Shown here in pieces: positions 33,778-42,419 of a DNA stretch of 64,000 nucleotides (its first letter is position 1; each line of letters opens with the position of its first letter). Origin of the DNA: Paraflavitalea soli (GTDB lineage Bacteria; Bacteroidota; Bacteroidia; Chitinophagales; Chitinophagaceae). The position numbers and the translations under genes were made by a program. Under the pieces are notes generated by a model, which saw only the letters and a list, made by a program, of their open reading frames with translations, was not told the DNA's origin and made no database searches. The stretch lies in assembly GCF_003555545.1 (NCBI RefSeq), contig NZ_CP032157.1, positions 1,182,546 to 1,246,545 of the forward strand. The letters run 5' to 3'.

Positions 33778-35805
33778 CTATTTACGTTGAAATTCTGGTG
33801 AGCCAATAATGATTCCTACTACCTGCGACAACATGGTGTTATTGCCTTTGGCCATTTGCAGCGCAGCATAATTGTTCTTACCCGGATTTTTAGGGATCTT
33901 ATTCAGGTTTTTTTTGCCGCCTTTCTTCTTAGGCATTAACGCTGCTGCTTCATCCATTACGTCTGTCTGTTCATTGGCCTGCATCATATTCGCTTCCTGC
34001 GGTGCAGCCGTTTTGCCGGCTGCTTCATCTACTTTTTTGCCCAGTTCAGGATCATTGAGCAAGGGTGTAAGGCGTTTAATGGATGCTTCCAGGTCACGCT
34101 CCGGCATGATCATCTTGCCATAGGTTTCCAGGGCTGCTTCCGCACTTTCCGGCTCATGGTGGTTATTCAGTGCTGCGAGGTCTACCGTTATACCCGGTAT
34201 CCGGTTGGAGGCCAGCGCCAGTCCAAAGTTCATGCGGTTGAGCAGGGAACCGGTATTGATCCAGTATTTACCATTGTCCGGAAACCCCGTAGGCGCCTGG
34301 TAGTAATACATTCTTTGTCCCATTTTATTGATCCATACATACAACTGGTAAGGTTGATTGATGGTGGCATTGAGGTTGCGCACAGAACTAATGGCCAGTT
34401 CGAAGGGCGATTTGGTTTTTTCCCGCAGGGCTTCCTTGCTCCAGAACTCCGGCGATGTGACCATGGTCATCAATACTTCCCGGATATTGCCATCCTTGGC
34501 CAGGAAGGTTTTAGACATCTTATCGATCAGACTGGCCGGTGGATTGTCATTCACAAACCGCACAGCTAGTTTTTTACAAATGAACTTAGCCGTAGAAGGG
34601 TGGTGCGCCAGCAGGTGCAGCAGTTCTACACCTTCCTCATAGCCTCCATTAGCATTGAATTGTTTACCCAATACCGTTTTGGCACTTTTGTCATGGCGGT
34701 TGGCAGCAAACAGAAAATCTCCTTCCCGCACATATCCCTGCTTCTGCATCTTTTCCTCGCCCAGCTTTTCGAGGTTCTTACGGGCGGCATTGCTATAAAA
34801 GTCGTTCATGGGGTACACTGTCCAGCCCGTCAATACCTTGGCCGCCTGTGTTACATCCTGCTGTGTATAACCGCCATCCACACCCAGGGTGTGCAATTCC
34901 ATCACTTCACGTGCATAGTTCTCATTCAGGCCGCGGGTCTTGCGTTGTTGCTGCTGTTTCTTCAGCGCCATGGCTGCGGCAGAAGTATCTGATTCCATTT
35001 CCTTCATGCGCTGTTCCATCAATTGCTGATTCCTGGCGGCACGCGGATTGGCAGGAGCAATGTCTTCTCCTACACTGGTAAAATTGTCCAGGTAGTACAA
35101 CATGGCCGGTGACTTGGCCGTGCCTGTCAACAGCTTTTCGAAATCGTCAAATACATGCGGGCGTATGACATCACGCTCATAGGCAGGGACAAACTGGGCG
35201 CAATCATTTTTAGTAAGCGATACATTAAAATGGTTGAACCAGAAATCGGTGAGCACTTCCTGCAATTGATTTTCGCTATAAGTGGCCCTTAATATCTTTT
35301 GGTTGAACAACTGGCGGAAAAGTTCCTGTTGTTGCTTCAGTCCTTTTTCTTCCATGTAGCGTTGTAATTGCGCGCGGTACTCTTTCTGGTCGGCTTTGTT
35401 CACAGAGTCTTTGTCGATATAGCCGTCGCGGACAGCCATGCGTAACAACGCCCCTCCTTTGGGATAGATGTTGGCGATCTCTTCATTGCTTAGCTTGAGT
35501 GCATCGTAGGAGCTGAGCAATTGGTCCAGTGTATCATTGGGAAGTTTGGCATCCAGTTGCTGCAGGAACCATTTTTCCAGGCCCATGTCTGTTACTCTGT
35601 CTACATCACCGGGGCGGGCGCCGAACGTAAACCTGTTGAGCAGGTGGGCGGCGGCCTGTCTTTCGGTAAGCTTTGCTTTTTTGTAAGGGAAACTAACATG
35701 GGCTGGTGGCTCGATGTCGGTGGGGCGCAGGATGAAAGAGCATACTACAGCGCCCATCACCAATGCCATGAAACTGGTGTAAAAAATCCGGATGGAATTT
35801 TTCAT
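33778..35805 (-). CDS. DUF1800 family protein
   Basis: A 675-residue secreted protein. The N-terminus (IRIFYTSFMALVMGAVVCSFIL) is a signal or membrane anchor. DUF1800 signatures follow: AAHLLNRFTFGARPGDVDRV at the start, LTDFWFNHFNVSL, NENYAREVMELHTLGVDGGYTQQDV, and RFVNDNPPASLIDK. A low-complexity Lys/Gly/Asn stretch (MPKKKGGKKNLNKIPKNPGKNN) lies near residues 630-655. The function is unknown. It is transcribed first in the pair, with the DUF1501 gene downstream. Confidence 0.9.
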   Translation of the reverse strand: MKNSIRIFYTSFMALVMGAVVCSFILRPTDIEPPAHVSFPYKKAKLTERQAAAHLLNRFTFGARPGDVDRVTDMGLEKWFLQQLDAKLPNDTLDQLLSSYDALKLSNEEIANIYPKGGALLRMAVRDGYIDKDSVNKADQKEYRAQLQRYMEEKGLKQQQELFRQLFNQKILRATYSENQLQEVLTDFWFNHFNVSLTKNDCAQFVPAYERDVIRPHVFDDFEKLLTGTAKSPAMLYYLDNFTSVGEDIAPANPRAARNQQLMEQRMKEMESDTSAAAMALKKQQQQRKTRGLNENYAREVMELHTLGVDGGYTQQDVTQAAKVLTGWTVYPMNDFYSNAARKNLEKLGEEKMQKQGYVREGDFLFAANRHDKSAKTVLGKQFNANGGYEEGVELLHLLAHHPSTAKFICKKLAVRFVNDNPPASLIDKMSKTFLAKDGNIREVLMTMVTSPEFWSKEALREKTKSPFELAISSVRNLNATINQPYQLYVWINKMGQRMYYYQAPTGFPDNGKYWINTGSLLNRMNFGLALASNRIPGITVDLAALNNHHEPESAEAALETYGKMIMPERDLEASIKRLTPLLNDPELGKKVDEAAGKTAAPQEANMMQANEQTDVMDEAAALMPKKKGGKKNLNKIPKNPGKNNYAALQMAKGNNTMLSQVVGIIIGSPEFQRK

Positions 35806-36095
35806 ATGTAGATTTATTGCAGGATGATCACTATTGCTGGCTGGCTGCTTTTGCGGGTCTGATAACCAGTGTCAAAAAAGCTGCCACAAATGGTGATAAT
35901 CCCCTGGTTCACACAAGCCTGTTTGTTTTACCAGGCATAGTAAACCTGAGACCGGCATCTCTGCCCAAAGTTTAACGGGCTGTTAAAGAAAATATTGAGC
36001 ACATGAAGGGCTGCGTGCTTGTGCCGGCAGGAAAGTTAAGCGGGGTGGGGAATGTTTTCCCTAAAGCAATAGTCTGCAAGTCCTGTATGTTTTGG

Positions 36096-38492
36096 CTACG
36101 GTTTCTTTTTCACCTCCTGGTGACGGATCGCAATATGTTGTTTTTTGGTTTCATATTCTATCCGGATCTCCCGCCGCGGGGCCAGTATTACGGCCTGGTC
36201 TATGAAGTTTAAGGCCGCTTCGGCTTTCTCTTCAATATCATACTTGTCAGGATAATATGACTGAACCCAATAAAGGTTGGCTGCCGTATCGTAATACTCT
36301 GCCAGGGGCTCCAGGAAATGTCCTTTTTGCATCATCTTACCCAGTCTTTGCTCCGCCTGTTCCAGCGCTTCAATGGCCTCTGGAATGGCTTTGGTTTCTG
36401 CCAGTAGTTTTGCCTTTTCTGTGAAGAAGTAACAAAAGTTATTGCCAAAACAATCCCTCAGCCTTGCCTGTATGTTGATGGCTATTGGGCTGTCATAATG
36501 CTTTTCAATAAACGCAGGGTAGAGGACATCGGCATTCTCCGTATGCTCAAGTATGAAATTGATCCGTTCCAGTTGTTTTTCTTTGGGCTTTCCGGTCAGG
36601 AAATGACAATACTCTGCCAGGAACAGGCCATGATAAAACCGGGGATCATCCTTGTACAACCCGATTCCCTTGGCGGCAATGGTTTTGGCGCCGTCTAAGT
36701 CTTCTACACGACGCGCTACCCAGCATTGCAGGTACAGGAATTCACGGTACAGGTATCCCATATCTTCTTCCGTTCCCTCAATTTTGTTGAGCCAGTGGTA
36801 AGCTTCTGTATCATTGGATTGCTTTTCCCGGCTGCTCATCAGAGGGCCTTGTCCCGACATTGGCAGTATCAGGTACAGCAGGGTTTTGAGGAGTTTTTCT
36901 TCCAGCGGGTATTTGCTCCTCGATTTGATCAGGAACAGGCGGTCATGCAACTGGGCCAGCAATTGCTGCAGGTCTTCGAAGCGGGCAGAGCCCGGTGTTA
37001 TTTTCCTTTGTAGGATCAGCAAGGTGATCTGGAGAAAATCCTGGTGATTTGTAGTGGAGTTATTTTTCTCGAAAGCAAAAAACATGGGCAGGTGCTGATA
37101 GCTTCCCTCCACACCGTCGGCTCCCTTGGAAAAGTCCAGTTCCATATTTCCCTTGCGGAGTATTTCTATCCCGTCGACAAAGATGCGGTTGAAATTGGCC
37201 TCATGCAGAATATTGTCGAGTATCTCATCATGCGTTCTGATAATGCGCTGCAGCATTGTTTTCTCTTCTCGCTGAATGCCGTCGAGGTAATCTTTAATAT
37301 CAGCAATCGTTCCATCCTTCAGGTTCTTCTTAATGCTTTTGTGGATAGAATCGAAACTCCTGCCCAGCCCCGTATTTTGCAGCGCGGTGAGGTGCCGGTC
37401 ATAACTGTTAAATATTTCCACATACTCACCTTGTGAAACTTGTGGTAAGGCCGGCGTTTCCAGCCCTGCATGTACCGTTTCCCGGGCTAGCATTTCTTTG
37501 GTGCGTTTGTATTGCCTGCTGGCCTCCTTCAGGTTTCTCAGGTTGCTAAGCGTCTTCTCATGGTTGATGGTCTTGTCTTCATTCTGTACACAACATATGA
37601 TATAGGCAAAATATTCCTGGGTGGTACGGTACAGGTTGATCTTGAAGCCATCGAATGTGGGATAGGGCAGTATATTGCTTTTTTTGATGAAGTCCATCAC
37701 CTTCTGCGGCGTGGGGGCGTCTACCGCAAAGAGGAAAATATGCTTCCGGTCCTTATCCTTACCCCATTGCTGAATGAAATTATTGATGCCAATGGTGCGG
37801 TCAATGGCATTGACATCTGCGATCTTACTTTTTTTCATACCGGTCTTGAGAATGTCGATATGGATGGATTTAATGATCCGTTCATTTTGCTCACTGCCTT
37901 TTTCAAAGTCGCAGGCATTTTCGAGTAATTCATTATCAAGGTCCATCGATTCATAAGTGAATCGTCCGTTATCCAGCAGGTCATTGTATTTCTTAAGGCC
38001 ATCGATCCGCATAAGTACGGCGGCTATGATCTGTATAAAATGCTCTTCTATCAGGTCGGTGTTTACCGGCTCGTTTTTAGTCTGTGCTTTGAGCCGGGTG
38101 AGTAGGTTGTTCAATTGGTTGGAAATAGCTGTTGATACAGGAGGCCGCGAAGCCATGATGCCTGCTTTATGGATCATGCCCCTTAGTTCGTTCACATATG
38201 CCTGCAGCAGCATTTCTTTTTCTACCTGGATGGGTAAATTAAACAGCGAGTGTAAGGTTACCTGCTCATCAAATATATATTCCGGGCTGATATGTCGTCC
38301 CTTTCTTCTCATGCTGCTTTCATCAGTAGCATCGCCAAATCCTTCGGGGAAGCAATAATTACCGATCAGATCGGCATCGATAATATAGTAGAATTTCCAT
38401 CCAAGCTGGAGCAGGGTTTGATAGTGGATCAGCGAATTGAAGTTATCGTCTTCCATCTCGCTGAGTAGGGTGGTGAAAATAGTTTTGTCCAT
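36096..38492 (-). CDS. Large protein of unknown family; PIN-like N-terminus, TPR-like C-terminus
   Basis: A 798-residue cytoplasmic protein, last gene of a three-gene cassette. I do not recognise its family. Residues about 33-270 may be a PIN-like nuclease. A strand ends in an acidic pair (YYIIDADLIGNYCFP, Asp 39 and 41). Far downstream, IADVNAIDRTIGINNFIQQW (Asp 226, 231) leads to a strand HIFLFAVDAP (Asp 258), the order seen in PIN domains (strand-D, then helix-D, then strand-D). Residues about 560-760 are helical pairs that look like TPR units (AYHWLNKIEG, REFLYLQCWVARRV, AIEALEQAEQRLGKMM). There is no membrane segment or signal peptide. The nuclease idea is an inference from pattern only. 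Confidence 0.72.
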   Translation of the reverse strand: MDKTIFTTLLSEMEDDNFNSLIHYQTLLQLGWKFYYIIDADLIGNYCFPEGFGDATDESSMRRKGRHISPEYIFDEQVTLHSLFNLPIQVEKEMLLQAYVNELRGMIHKAGIMASRPPVSTAISNQLNNLLTRLKAQTKNEPVNTDLIEEHFIQIIAAVLMRIDGLKKYNDLLDNGRFTYESMDLDNELLENACDFEKGSEQNERIIKSIHIDILKTGMKKSKIADVNAIDRTIGINNFIQQWGKDKDRKHIFLFAVDAPTPQKVMDFIKKSNILPYPTFDGFKINLYRTTQEYFAYIICCVQNEDKTINHEKTLSNLRNLKEASRQYKRTKEMLARETVHAGLETPALPQVSQGEYVEIFNSYDRHLTALQNTGLGRSFDSIHKSIKKNLKDGTIADIKDYLDGIQREEKTMLQRIIRTHDEILDNILHEANFNRIFVDGIEILRKGNMELDFSKGADGVEGSYQHLPMFFAFEKNNSTTNHQDFLQITLLILQRKITPGSARFEDLQQLLAQLHDRLFLIKSRSKYPLEEKLLKTLLYLILPMSGQGPLMSSREKQSNDTEAYHWLNKIEGTEEDMGYLYREFLYLQCWVARRVEDLDGAKTIAAKGIGLYKDDPRFYHGLFLAEYCHFLTGKPKEKQLERINFILEHTENADVLYPAFIEKHYDSPIAINIQARLRDCFGNNFCYFFTEKAKLLAETKAIPEAIEALEQAEQRLGKMMQKGHFLEPLAEYYDTAANLYWVQSYYPDKYDIEEKAEAALNFIDQAVILAPRREIRIEYETKKQHIAIRHQEVKKKP

Positions 38493-38534
38493 ACTTTATT
38501 CCGGTCCTTTTACTGTTTAATTACTGGATGATGA

Positions 38535-39755
38535 TTAGTCGCCAAAAGGCTGCGCCCTTAATTGCATAAAGTCGGCAGCATTTTGTGCATAGGTTTGCCG
38601 CTTGAATGCATCTAGCGCAATTTCGTCGCCGTGGATCTCGTCATAGGCCGGTCTTGGTTCATGGTCTCTGCGCAGGAAGCCCTGAAACACTTTTTCCAGG
38701 AACTCCATAATATCATCATTGTCGATTATTTCCGGCGGATGGTGGCGGTCCATAAGGGTTCGCTGATTAATAAAGAGCTCATCAGTCAGGTAAATGGCAT
38801 TCTTTCTCATGGATTCCCGCATCACCGAAGGGCCGTTGTGGTCGAGAAAGAAGGAGACGGTATGATGAATGCTCCTGGCGGTGATTGGTTTCTGAGGCGC
38901 GGGATCACTCCACAGGATGATGAATTCCCGTAAAGCCATGATATGGCCAATTTCCGGGTGGCGTGCCATGGCAGGTGTAGAAGTATCGAAAAGCACCTCG
39001 ATGTTTTCGTACAAAACATTTACCAGGCATTGAAAGCTTTCAAGCCCCTTCAGCCGGTGAAAATCCCTGGTGATCCAATGGTAAAAGGCGGTATAATAGC
39101 CGCTAGGGTGGTCGTACTGTACTTCCTCCAGGCTATCCTGCAGGGTAATGAGGTATTGATCCGGATCTTCTGCACTCCTTCGCCGTATATTCGAATGCAG
39201 CAGGATGTTAGTCACTTCCGGGAAATAGTCGTCCATTTTACGATGGCTTACCACCAGTCGCAGGAAGTTGGCCATAAAAGCCGCATCGCTCATCAGCATA
39301 TCATCCAGTACCACCTTACAATAGCTAATGATCTCTACGGCATCCTCTCTTTGGATTGTTTTAACAACCGCCAGCAATAGCTTACCTTTTAAAGAATGCC
39401 CATTGGGCAATATGAGATTGTCTGCCCGCCTGTCCAGGAAAAGTTCGCGCAGCAGTTCTGAAGATTCATGTGGCTTTGTTTCTGTTACTACATCCAATAC
39501 CCGCTCCAGGTGCAGGGTAGCAGGATGCAGTGCATCAGACAATTTTCTGAAGGTCTCCAGCAGCGCCTTTTCATATCGGTGGCGGGAAAGATTGTTTTTT
39601 GTCAGCAGAAAAATAATGTCAACCAGCGGATCTCCGTGCGGAGTGATCCTTGATACCGGGTAGGCGATATCGAAATGCAATATGTCATCTATCCAGTCGA
39701 TCCATTGACCGGTGGAATTTTGTTTCAGTATCTCAAGCATTTCCGCTTCTGTCAT
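38535..39755 (-). CDS. Helical protein of unknown function
   Basis: A 406-residue cytoplasmic protein, second gene of the cassette. It appears all-helical, with HEAT-like alternation in the middle (MLEILKQNSTGQWIDWIDDI at the start, LLRELFLDRRADNLILPNGH, VTNILLHSNIRRRSAEDPDQ). No nucleotide-binding, nuclease or membrane motif is visible. It starts 1 bp after the stop of the first gene and ends 42 bp before the third, so the three genes are almost certainly co-transcribed. It could be a scaffold or adaptor; I cannot assign a function. Confidence 0.72.
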   Translation of the reverse strand: MTEAEMLEILKQNSTGQWIDWIDDILHFDIAYPVSRITPHGDPLVDIIFLLTKNNLSRHRYEKALLETFRKLSDALHPATLHLERVLDVVTETKPHESSELLRELFLDRRADNLILPNGHSLKGKLLLAVVKTIQREDAVEIISYCKVVLDDMLMSDAAFMANFLRLVVSHRKMDDYFPEVTNILLHSNIRRRSAEDPDQYLITLQDSLEEVQYDHPSGYYTAFYHWITRDFHRLKGLESFQCLVNVLYENIEVLFDTSTPAMARHPEIGHIMALREFIILWSDPAPQKPITARSIHHTVSFFLDHNGPSVMRESMRKNAIYLTDELFINQRTLMDRHHPPEIIDNDDIMEFLEKVFQGFLRRDHEPRPAYDEIHGDEIALDAFKRQTYAQNAADFMQLRAQPFGD

Positions 39756-39756
39756 A

Positions 39757-40776
39757 TTATATCGATTGAAGGTACCTTTCCTGTGCTTCCTCCAGGATTT
39801 GTGTTATATCGGCCCGCAAAATGCGGTTGGATAGTGGCCCCAGCGCATCTACAGAAAAAGTATAGGTTTTCTGATCTGCTCCATTCAATGAACGATGAAC
39901 CCTTTCTTTGATCTGTTTCTCACTACCTGATACAGAAAAAGTCCTTCCCCAAAAATCTTCCAATTTGTAGGAGAGAAAAAACTCATTCCCAAAACTGATG
40001 GTGGTATCATCGGCAAATCCCCAATCGCCGGTGAGGGTGGTTGGCTGGAACAGCATTTCTCCGAATGAATCGGGATACGTGAAAGAAATATATTGGTCGT
40101 TGGGTTTTATCTCGTGTAAATAAAACCCCAGGTTATCAAGCAGTGATTCCACATTCTTATTAGCGATGGGCGATGCAAGATCCTTGCCGTGCGCCAGGAA
40201 TACCCACCCTGTTCTGCTTCCCAATTGAGAAATTTTAATCTTGTCATAACGCCGTTTATTGGTCAGCATCCAATAATACCTGCCTGGCTTATCCATGTCT
40301 ATCGTGGCTGGCAGGCTGGGGTTAATAGAAGTATTCTTAGCAACAACATAGCGGAGGTAAGATTCGAAGCTGGAAATGCGCACGTATTCCGCATTTTCCT
40401 GGATACTGATGGCAGGCCGAAGGTCCTGCGCATCGAAATCCTTGAGGGAAATAGCAAATTTAGTGGCCACTGTAAGGGCTTTCTCCGGATAGCTTTTGGG
40501 CAATTTGGTAAGTTCCCTGATATGAAGAATGATCTTCCGGACAATGACAGTGAAGGCTTTCCGCTGCTCATCGTCTATGCCCGGCTTCTCGTAGTTGCGA
40601 AAATCAATTCCCAGGCTGGCCAATAACCGGATGCAATTGCAGTCTGACGCCCCGCGGAGTTCTTCCAGGAATTCCCGATCAATATATGCATCATCCGTTC
40701 CAGGTGTTTGATAATCCGGCGCAAGGATACCGCGCAGGTATTCGTAGATAATCCAGATAGTAGTTTTGGCGGGCAT
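39757..40776 (-). CDS. Protein of unknown function, first gene of three-gene cassette
   Basis: A 339-residue cytoplasmic protein. The N-terminal half is helical (TTIWIIYEYLRGILAPDYQT, REFLEELRGASDCNCIRLLA), and the C-terminal half is beta-rich (ISFTYPDSFGEMLFQPT, TISFGNEFFLSYKLEDFW). SDCNCIRLL contains two Cys. No family is recognised. It is divergent from moaA, with 272 bp between, so the cassette has its own promoter region, although no full TAnnTTTG box is visible on the minus strand there. Confidence 0.72.
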   Translation of the reverse strand: MPAKTTIWIIYEYLRGILAPDYQTPGTDDAYIDREFLEELRGASDCNCIRLLASLGIDFRNYEKPGIDDEQRKAFTVIVRKIILHIRELTKLPKSYPEKALTVATKFAISLKDFDAQDLRPAISIQENAEYVRISSFESYLRYVVAKNTSINPSLPATIDMDKPGRYYWMLTNKRRYDKIKISQLGSRTGWVFLAHGKDLASPIANKNVESLLDNLGFYLHEIKPNDQYISFTYPDSFGEMLFQPTTLTGDWGFADDTTISFGNEFFLSYKLEDFWGRTFSVSGSEKQIKERVHRSLNGADQKTYTFSVDALGPLSNRILRADITQILEEAQERYLQSI

Positions 40777-40844
40777 GCAATGGACAGGTTTAGGGATGAC
40801 TGATAAGAAAGCTATGCTTTTTCCACCAACATTGCCACCGTAAA

Positions 40845-40863
40845 AACACCTTTTTTAGGTGTT
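40845..40863. other. Small hairpin between the cassette and moaA
   Basis: AACACCT (40845-40851), loop TTTTT, AGGTGTT (40857-40863). It lies in the 272-bp gap between the unknown cassette and moaA; its role is unclear. A near-match -7 box TATCTTTA at 40959-40966 could serve moaA. Confidence 0.35.
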
Positions 40864-41048
40864 CATTAATAGCCATTATTGGGGTATTGGGGGGTGACAT
40901 TCTCTTGCACTCTTCTAAAACACCCCACAAAACCATGGTTCCAACCCAATATTGCGGTATCTTTATACGGCCTTGCCGCGCTTTTCCATGACCTGGATCA
41001 GGGTGGCCATGCAAACCCATTAAGAGATTTATTTTCAACCTATAGTGC

Positions 41049-42029
41049 ATGCTGATTGATTCATATAACAGGGTTCATGATTACCTGAGGATCTCACTGA
41101 CCGACAGTTGTAACCTCCGGTGCTTTTACTGCATGCCCGATGAAAAAATAGCCTGCCTGCCTAATAAACACCTGATGCAGCCCGATGAAATTGATCATAT
41201 CGCGGCACTCTTTGTACAGCTGGGTGTAAAGAAGATCAGGCTTACCGGTGGAGAACCCCTCGTACGCAAGGAAGCAGGAGATATCATCAGGCGGCTGGGT
41301 AAATATCCCGTCGAGCTCACCATGACCACCAATGGCGTACGCTTGCACGAATTTGCGACTGACCTGCAGACGGCTGGATTACGCTCCATCAACATTAGCC
41401 TGGATACCCTCCAGGCAGAAAAATTCCTGCTGCTCACCAAAAGAGATAACTTTCAAAAAGTATATGACAATATTCACCGCATGGCAGCCCTGGGCTTGCG
41501 GGTAAAAGTGAATGTTGTGGCCATGAAGGGAGTCAATGACAATGAGATCAACGATTTTGTAGCGCTGACCAGGGAACTCCCCCTCCATATCCGTTTCATT
41601 GAATTCATGCCTTTTACCGGCAATCACTGGGACCATGCCAAGGTGATCGGACTGCAGGAGATCCTTGACATCGTTGCACAGCAATATGCTTTTGAACCCA
41701 TCCGTCATAAGAAACACGATACCGCCAAGAACTTCCAGGTGGCTGGCCATGCAGGCACTTTTGCAGTGATCAGTACCATGACCACCCCTTTCTGTGGTGA
41801 TTGCAACCGGATGCGTTTAACAGCCGATGGTAAAATGAAGAACTGCCTGTTCTCCAAAACAGAAACAGACCTCCTGGGTGCGCTGCGCCGCGGAGAAGAC
41901 CTGGTGCCGCTCATCAAAGCATGTATTGGGGCGAAAGCCGCTGAAAGAGGCGGACAGTTTACAGAAGACTATACCCATACCGATCCGCAGCATATTGAAA
42001 ACAGGAGCATGATTGCCATAGGAGGTTGA
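41049..42029 (+). CDS. moaA: GTP 3',8-cyclase MoaA
   Basis: A 326-residue radical-SAM enzyme that, with MoaC, turns GTP into cyclic pyranopterin monophosphate, the first step of molybdenum cofactor synthesis. The N-terminal [4Fe-4S] cluster Cys are in SCNLRCFYCMP (Cys 21, 25, 28) and the SAM-binding LTGGEPLVRK follows. The C-terminal cluster is in PFCGDCNRMRLTADGKMKNC (near residues 247-266), and the protein ends in GG, as MoaA does. It opens the cluster that holds moeA, moaD, moaE and moaC. Confidence 0.97.
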   Translation: MLIDSYNRVHDYLRISLTDSCNLRCFYCMPDEKIACLPNKHLMQPDEIDHIAALFVQLGVKKIRLTGGEPLVRKEAGDIIRRLGKYPVELTMTTNGVRLHEFATDLQTAGLRSINISLDTLQAEKFLLLTKRDNFQKVYDNIHRMAALGLRVKVNVVAMKGVNDNEINDFVALTRELPLHIRFIEFMPFTGNHWDHAKVIGLQEILDIVAQQYAFEPIRHKKHDTAKNFQVAGHAGTFAVISTMTTPFCGDCNRMRLTADGKMKNCLFSKTETDLLGALRRGEDLVPLIKACIGAKAAERGGQFTEDYTHTDPQHIENRSMIAIGG

Positions 42030-42137
42030 TGATGTCAGCCTGTCGAAGGATGGCTCGCCCTTGCAGGGCGGCTTATCCGGTCAAAAGCTGTCTGTGAAAA
42101 CACAAGTTAGTTTTTCAATATACGATAACCTGATCTA

Positions 42138-42419
42138 ATGATAAAGCCCACCATTACTATTGAATACTGCCCCAAATGCGGCTGGATGTTACGGGCCGCC
42201 TACATGGCCCAGGAACTACTCACCACTTTCAGCGATGAGATCAGGAGTGTTACCCTGCTTCCTTCCGAAACGGGCGGACGGTATACGATCTATATTGATG
42301 AGGAGATCGTATTCGACCGGAAAGAATCCGGTCACTTCCCCGAGATCAAAGAATTGAAACAACTGGTACGTGATGTAGTCAACCCCGCCAAAAGTCTTGG
42401 CCATTCCGATAAGAAATAA
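42138..42419 (+). CDS. Rdx family (SelT/SelW/SelH-like) thioredoxin-fold protein
   Basis: A 93-residue protein with the Rdx fold. The redox motif CPKCGW (Cys 11 and Cys 14) stands where selenoproteins of this family have Cys-x-x-Sec, so this is the all-Cys form. The following helix (MLRAAYMAQELLTTFSDEI) and the late IYIDEEIVFDRKESGHFPEIKELKQLVRD are typical. The stop overlaps the ATG of moeA (TAATG), so the two are translationally coupled. A role in thiol redox during Mo-cofactor sulphur steps is an inference from this placement. Confidence 0.88.
   Translation: MIKPTITIEYCPKCGWMLRAAYMAQELLTTFSDEIRSVTLLPSETGGRYTIYIDEEIVFDRKESGHFPEIKELKQLVRDVVNPAKSLGHSDKK

Noticed and set aside
36003-36212. 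69-codon plus-strand frame
   Set aside because: It runs into the antisense of the 798-residue gene and shows no motif or start signal.
40930-41048. Possible molybdenum-cofactor riboswitch before moaA
   Set aside because: The leader contains some GC-rich pairing but I could not fit it to the Moco RNA motif, so no claim is made. A covariance-model search would decide.
40790-41050. 86-codon minus-strand frame upstream of the unknown cassette
   Set aside because: It covers the whole intergenic region including the moaA start, is rich in Trp/His/Pro, and has no family resemblance.
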